From contig WRFK01000074.1 in the NCBI GenBank assembly GCA_009778835.1, positions 1 to 7,272 on the forward strand: a stretch of DNA of 7,272 nt, in the 5' to 3' direction. Below are positions 6,335 to 7,272 of the stretch, one piece after another. The position numbers and the translations under genes were made by a program. This DNA comes from Spirochaetaceae bacterium. GTDB lineage: Bacteria > Spirochaetota > Spirochaetia > CADAEX01. The first letter of the stretch is position 1. Every line of letters starts with the position of its first letter. The notes beneath the pieces were generated by a model. The model worked only from the letters and a program-made list of their open reading frames with translations, ran no database searches and had not been told where the DNA came from.

Positions 6335-6373
6335 GACCGCCATGTAATTTAGCGTGGGGATGGTCAATTTTTA
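6335..6373 (+). terminator. Weak candidate rho-independent terminator after the small plus-strand gene
   Basis: An imperfect stem pairs GACC (6335-6338) with GGTC (6362-6365), and CCATG (6340-6344) with CGTGG (6353-6357, one G-T pair), around an eight-base loop with an asymmetric internal loop. AATTTTTA follows. This is the only hairpin plus T-run in the gap, but the stem is poor, so the call is tentative. Confidence 0.3.
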
Positions 6374-6379
6374 GCAATA

Positions 6380-7272
6380 TTATTTTGCATTTAAAAAAAT
6401 TCTGTAATCTATGTCAGGAAAAAGATTGTTCTTCTTTTCAATACCAGTAAGCCATTCAGTATCTACTGTATTTCTGCACAAATTATCATAAATCATAAGA
6501 AAATTATGGATATGTTCTTTAATTCTTTTTTCTGCATACGGTTTTGCAATCCCTGTTTTTATTATAAAAGGCCAATCAGAACTTTGAGAAAGGAGAATTT
6601 CCCTTGCTGCCTGGTTAAGGACTCTCTCTTTTAACCCGGTTTCTTCGGGAAATCTTTTTACAAGTTCAGTCATTTTTTCAACAATTGAGTGAATATGCTT
6701 GTAAACCCAATGGTTATTTCCGCTACACCATATATTCGCATAACCATTATTTCCCCAACTTGAAAATGAAAGTTTATGCTTGGGATTTACAGGATATTCT
6801 TCCAGATAATTATCAGCAAATATAGGTAAAATTTCATCTTTTTTCTCAGCAGCAAGCCTAAATACTCTTTCAAGCCATGAAATTCCTTCATACCACCAGT
6901 GTCCAAAAATCTGGGCATCGCAAAAACAACCTATTACCGGAGGCCTATCCATATATTTTGTAAGTTTTTTTATATTTTTTATCTGATTATAAATAAAATT
7001 TTCAGCATGCTCATTTATTTTTATTTCAGCCATAGAAGGGTCATATACCTTTTTTTCTTCTTTGGGCTTACCTGTATTTGCATAATATTTAAACCCTGTA
7101 CTTACTCTCCTGCCATCTCTGTAAATAAAATTTCCAAGATACTTTTCAGTCATCTCAAATCCAATATCTCTGTAAAATTCCCTGTAAGCATAGTTACCTG
7201 GATACCCTTCATCATATGACCATATTGCATTTGAAGACTTAATATCTCTGCAAAATGCATTTATGCCTGGTT
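6380..7272 (-). CDS. GH57 family 1,4-alpha-glucan branching enzyme, C-terminal part (N-terminus beyond the right edge)
   Basis: This enzyme family builds alpha-1,6 branches in glycogen-like glucan using the GH57 fold. The frame stays open to the edge, giving 296 residues of an enzyme usually a little over 500 long; Met at 7153 is internal, since the conserved 'IWSYDEGYPGN' (16-26 of the visible part) and 'YREFYRDIGFE' (29-39) lie upstream of it. 'CDAQIFGHWWYEG' (117-129) holds Asp118, matching the general acid/base Asp of the family; homologues usually have Glu where Gln120 stands. The C-terminal helical domain shows 'SFSSWGNNGYANIW' (168-181), 'AAREILLSQSSDWPFIIKTG' (221-240), 'YAEKRIKEHIHNF' (245-257) and 'LFPDID' (283-288). 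The nucleophile Glu region is off-window. The gene ends facing the small plus-strand gene and is not obviously linked to the dcw genes. Confidence 0.9.
   Translation of the reverse strand, partial: PGINAFCRDIKSSNAIWSYDEGYPGNYAYREFYRDIGFEMTEKYLGNFIYRDGRRVSTGFKYYANTGKPKEEKKVYDPSMAEIKINEHAENFIYNQIKNIKKLTKYMDRPPVIGCFCDAQIFGHWWYEGISWLERVFRLAAEKKDEILPIFADNYLEEYPVNPKHKLSFSSWGNNGYANIWCSGNNHWVYKHIHSIVEKMTELVKRFPEETGLKERVLNQAAREILLSQSSDWPFIIKTGIAKPYAEKRIKEHIHNFLMIYDNLCRNTVDTEWLTGIEKKNNLFPDIDYRIFLNAK

Noticed and set aside
6158..6367. Minus-strand open frame of 69 codons
   Set aside because: It is antisense to the small plus-strand gene and crosses the hairpin gap; no Shine-Dalgarno site or family features were seen.
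7151..7153. ATG as the start of the GH57 gene
   Set aside because: The frame is open upstream to the window edge and encodes the conserved DEGYPG and YREFYRDIG segments, so this Met is internal and the gene is simply cut by the window.
6899..7219. Plus-strand open frame of 106 codons
   Set aside because: It is the antisense shadow of the conserved GH57 coding region, and its Phe- and Ile-rich product is what an AT-rich antisense frame gives.
1..7272. Mobile elements, CRISPR arrays, tRNA or rRNA genes, defence or biosynthetic systems
   Set aside because: Nothing of this kind was seen by eye; apart from the small gene the window is accounted for by core division, cell wall and glycogen genes.

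Overview
The window is AT-rich bacterial chromosome dominated by a division and cell wall (dcw) gene cluster on the minus strand. In transcription order it reads mraZ, rsmH, ftsL, murF, mraY, ftsW and ftsQ, and ftsQ runs off the left edge. The genes overlap or lie within 8 bases of each other, so this looks like one operon. It lacks the ftsI and murE genes that usually sit between ftsL and murF, and the murD and murG genes that usually flank ftsW. From memory, this short order matches spirochaetes such as Borrelia and Treponema. The 'FHYE' segment after the RsmH motif DLGIS also resembles spirochaete RsmH. A spirochaete is therefore the best guess, but it is an inference.

Layout from right to left. 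6380-7272 (minus) is the C-terminal part of a GH57 family 1,4-alpha-glucan branching enzyme, open at the right edge. 6300-6379 is a short gap between convergent genes that holds two possible hairpins. 6063-6299 (plus) is a 78-residue protein of unknown function. 5891-6062 is a divergent intergenic region. It carries a strong minus-strand sigma70-type promoter, an AT-rich UP-like tract, and three GTGG boxes on a 10-base lattice that look like the operator for MraZ autoregulation. The dcw genes follow from 5890 down to 1.

Together the genes cover control of the operon (MraZ), ribosome maturation (RsmH, 16S rRNA m4C1402), the last cytoplasmic step of the peptidoglycan precursor (MurF), the first membrane step (MraY), septal glycan polymerisation (FtsW), and the divisome scaffold (FtsL, FtsQ).

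Most of the window is conserved core genome. I see no mobile element, CRISPR array, tRNA or rRNA. The parts least explained by known biology are the small plus-strand gene and the control region it shares with mraZ.
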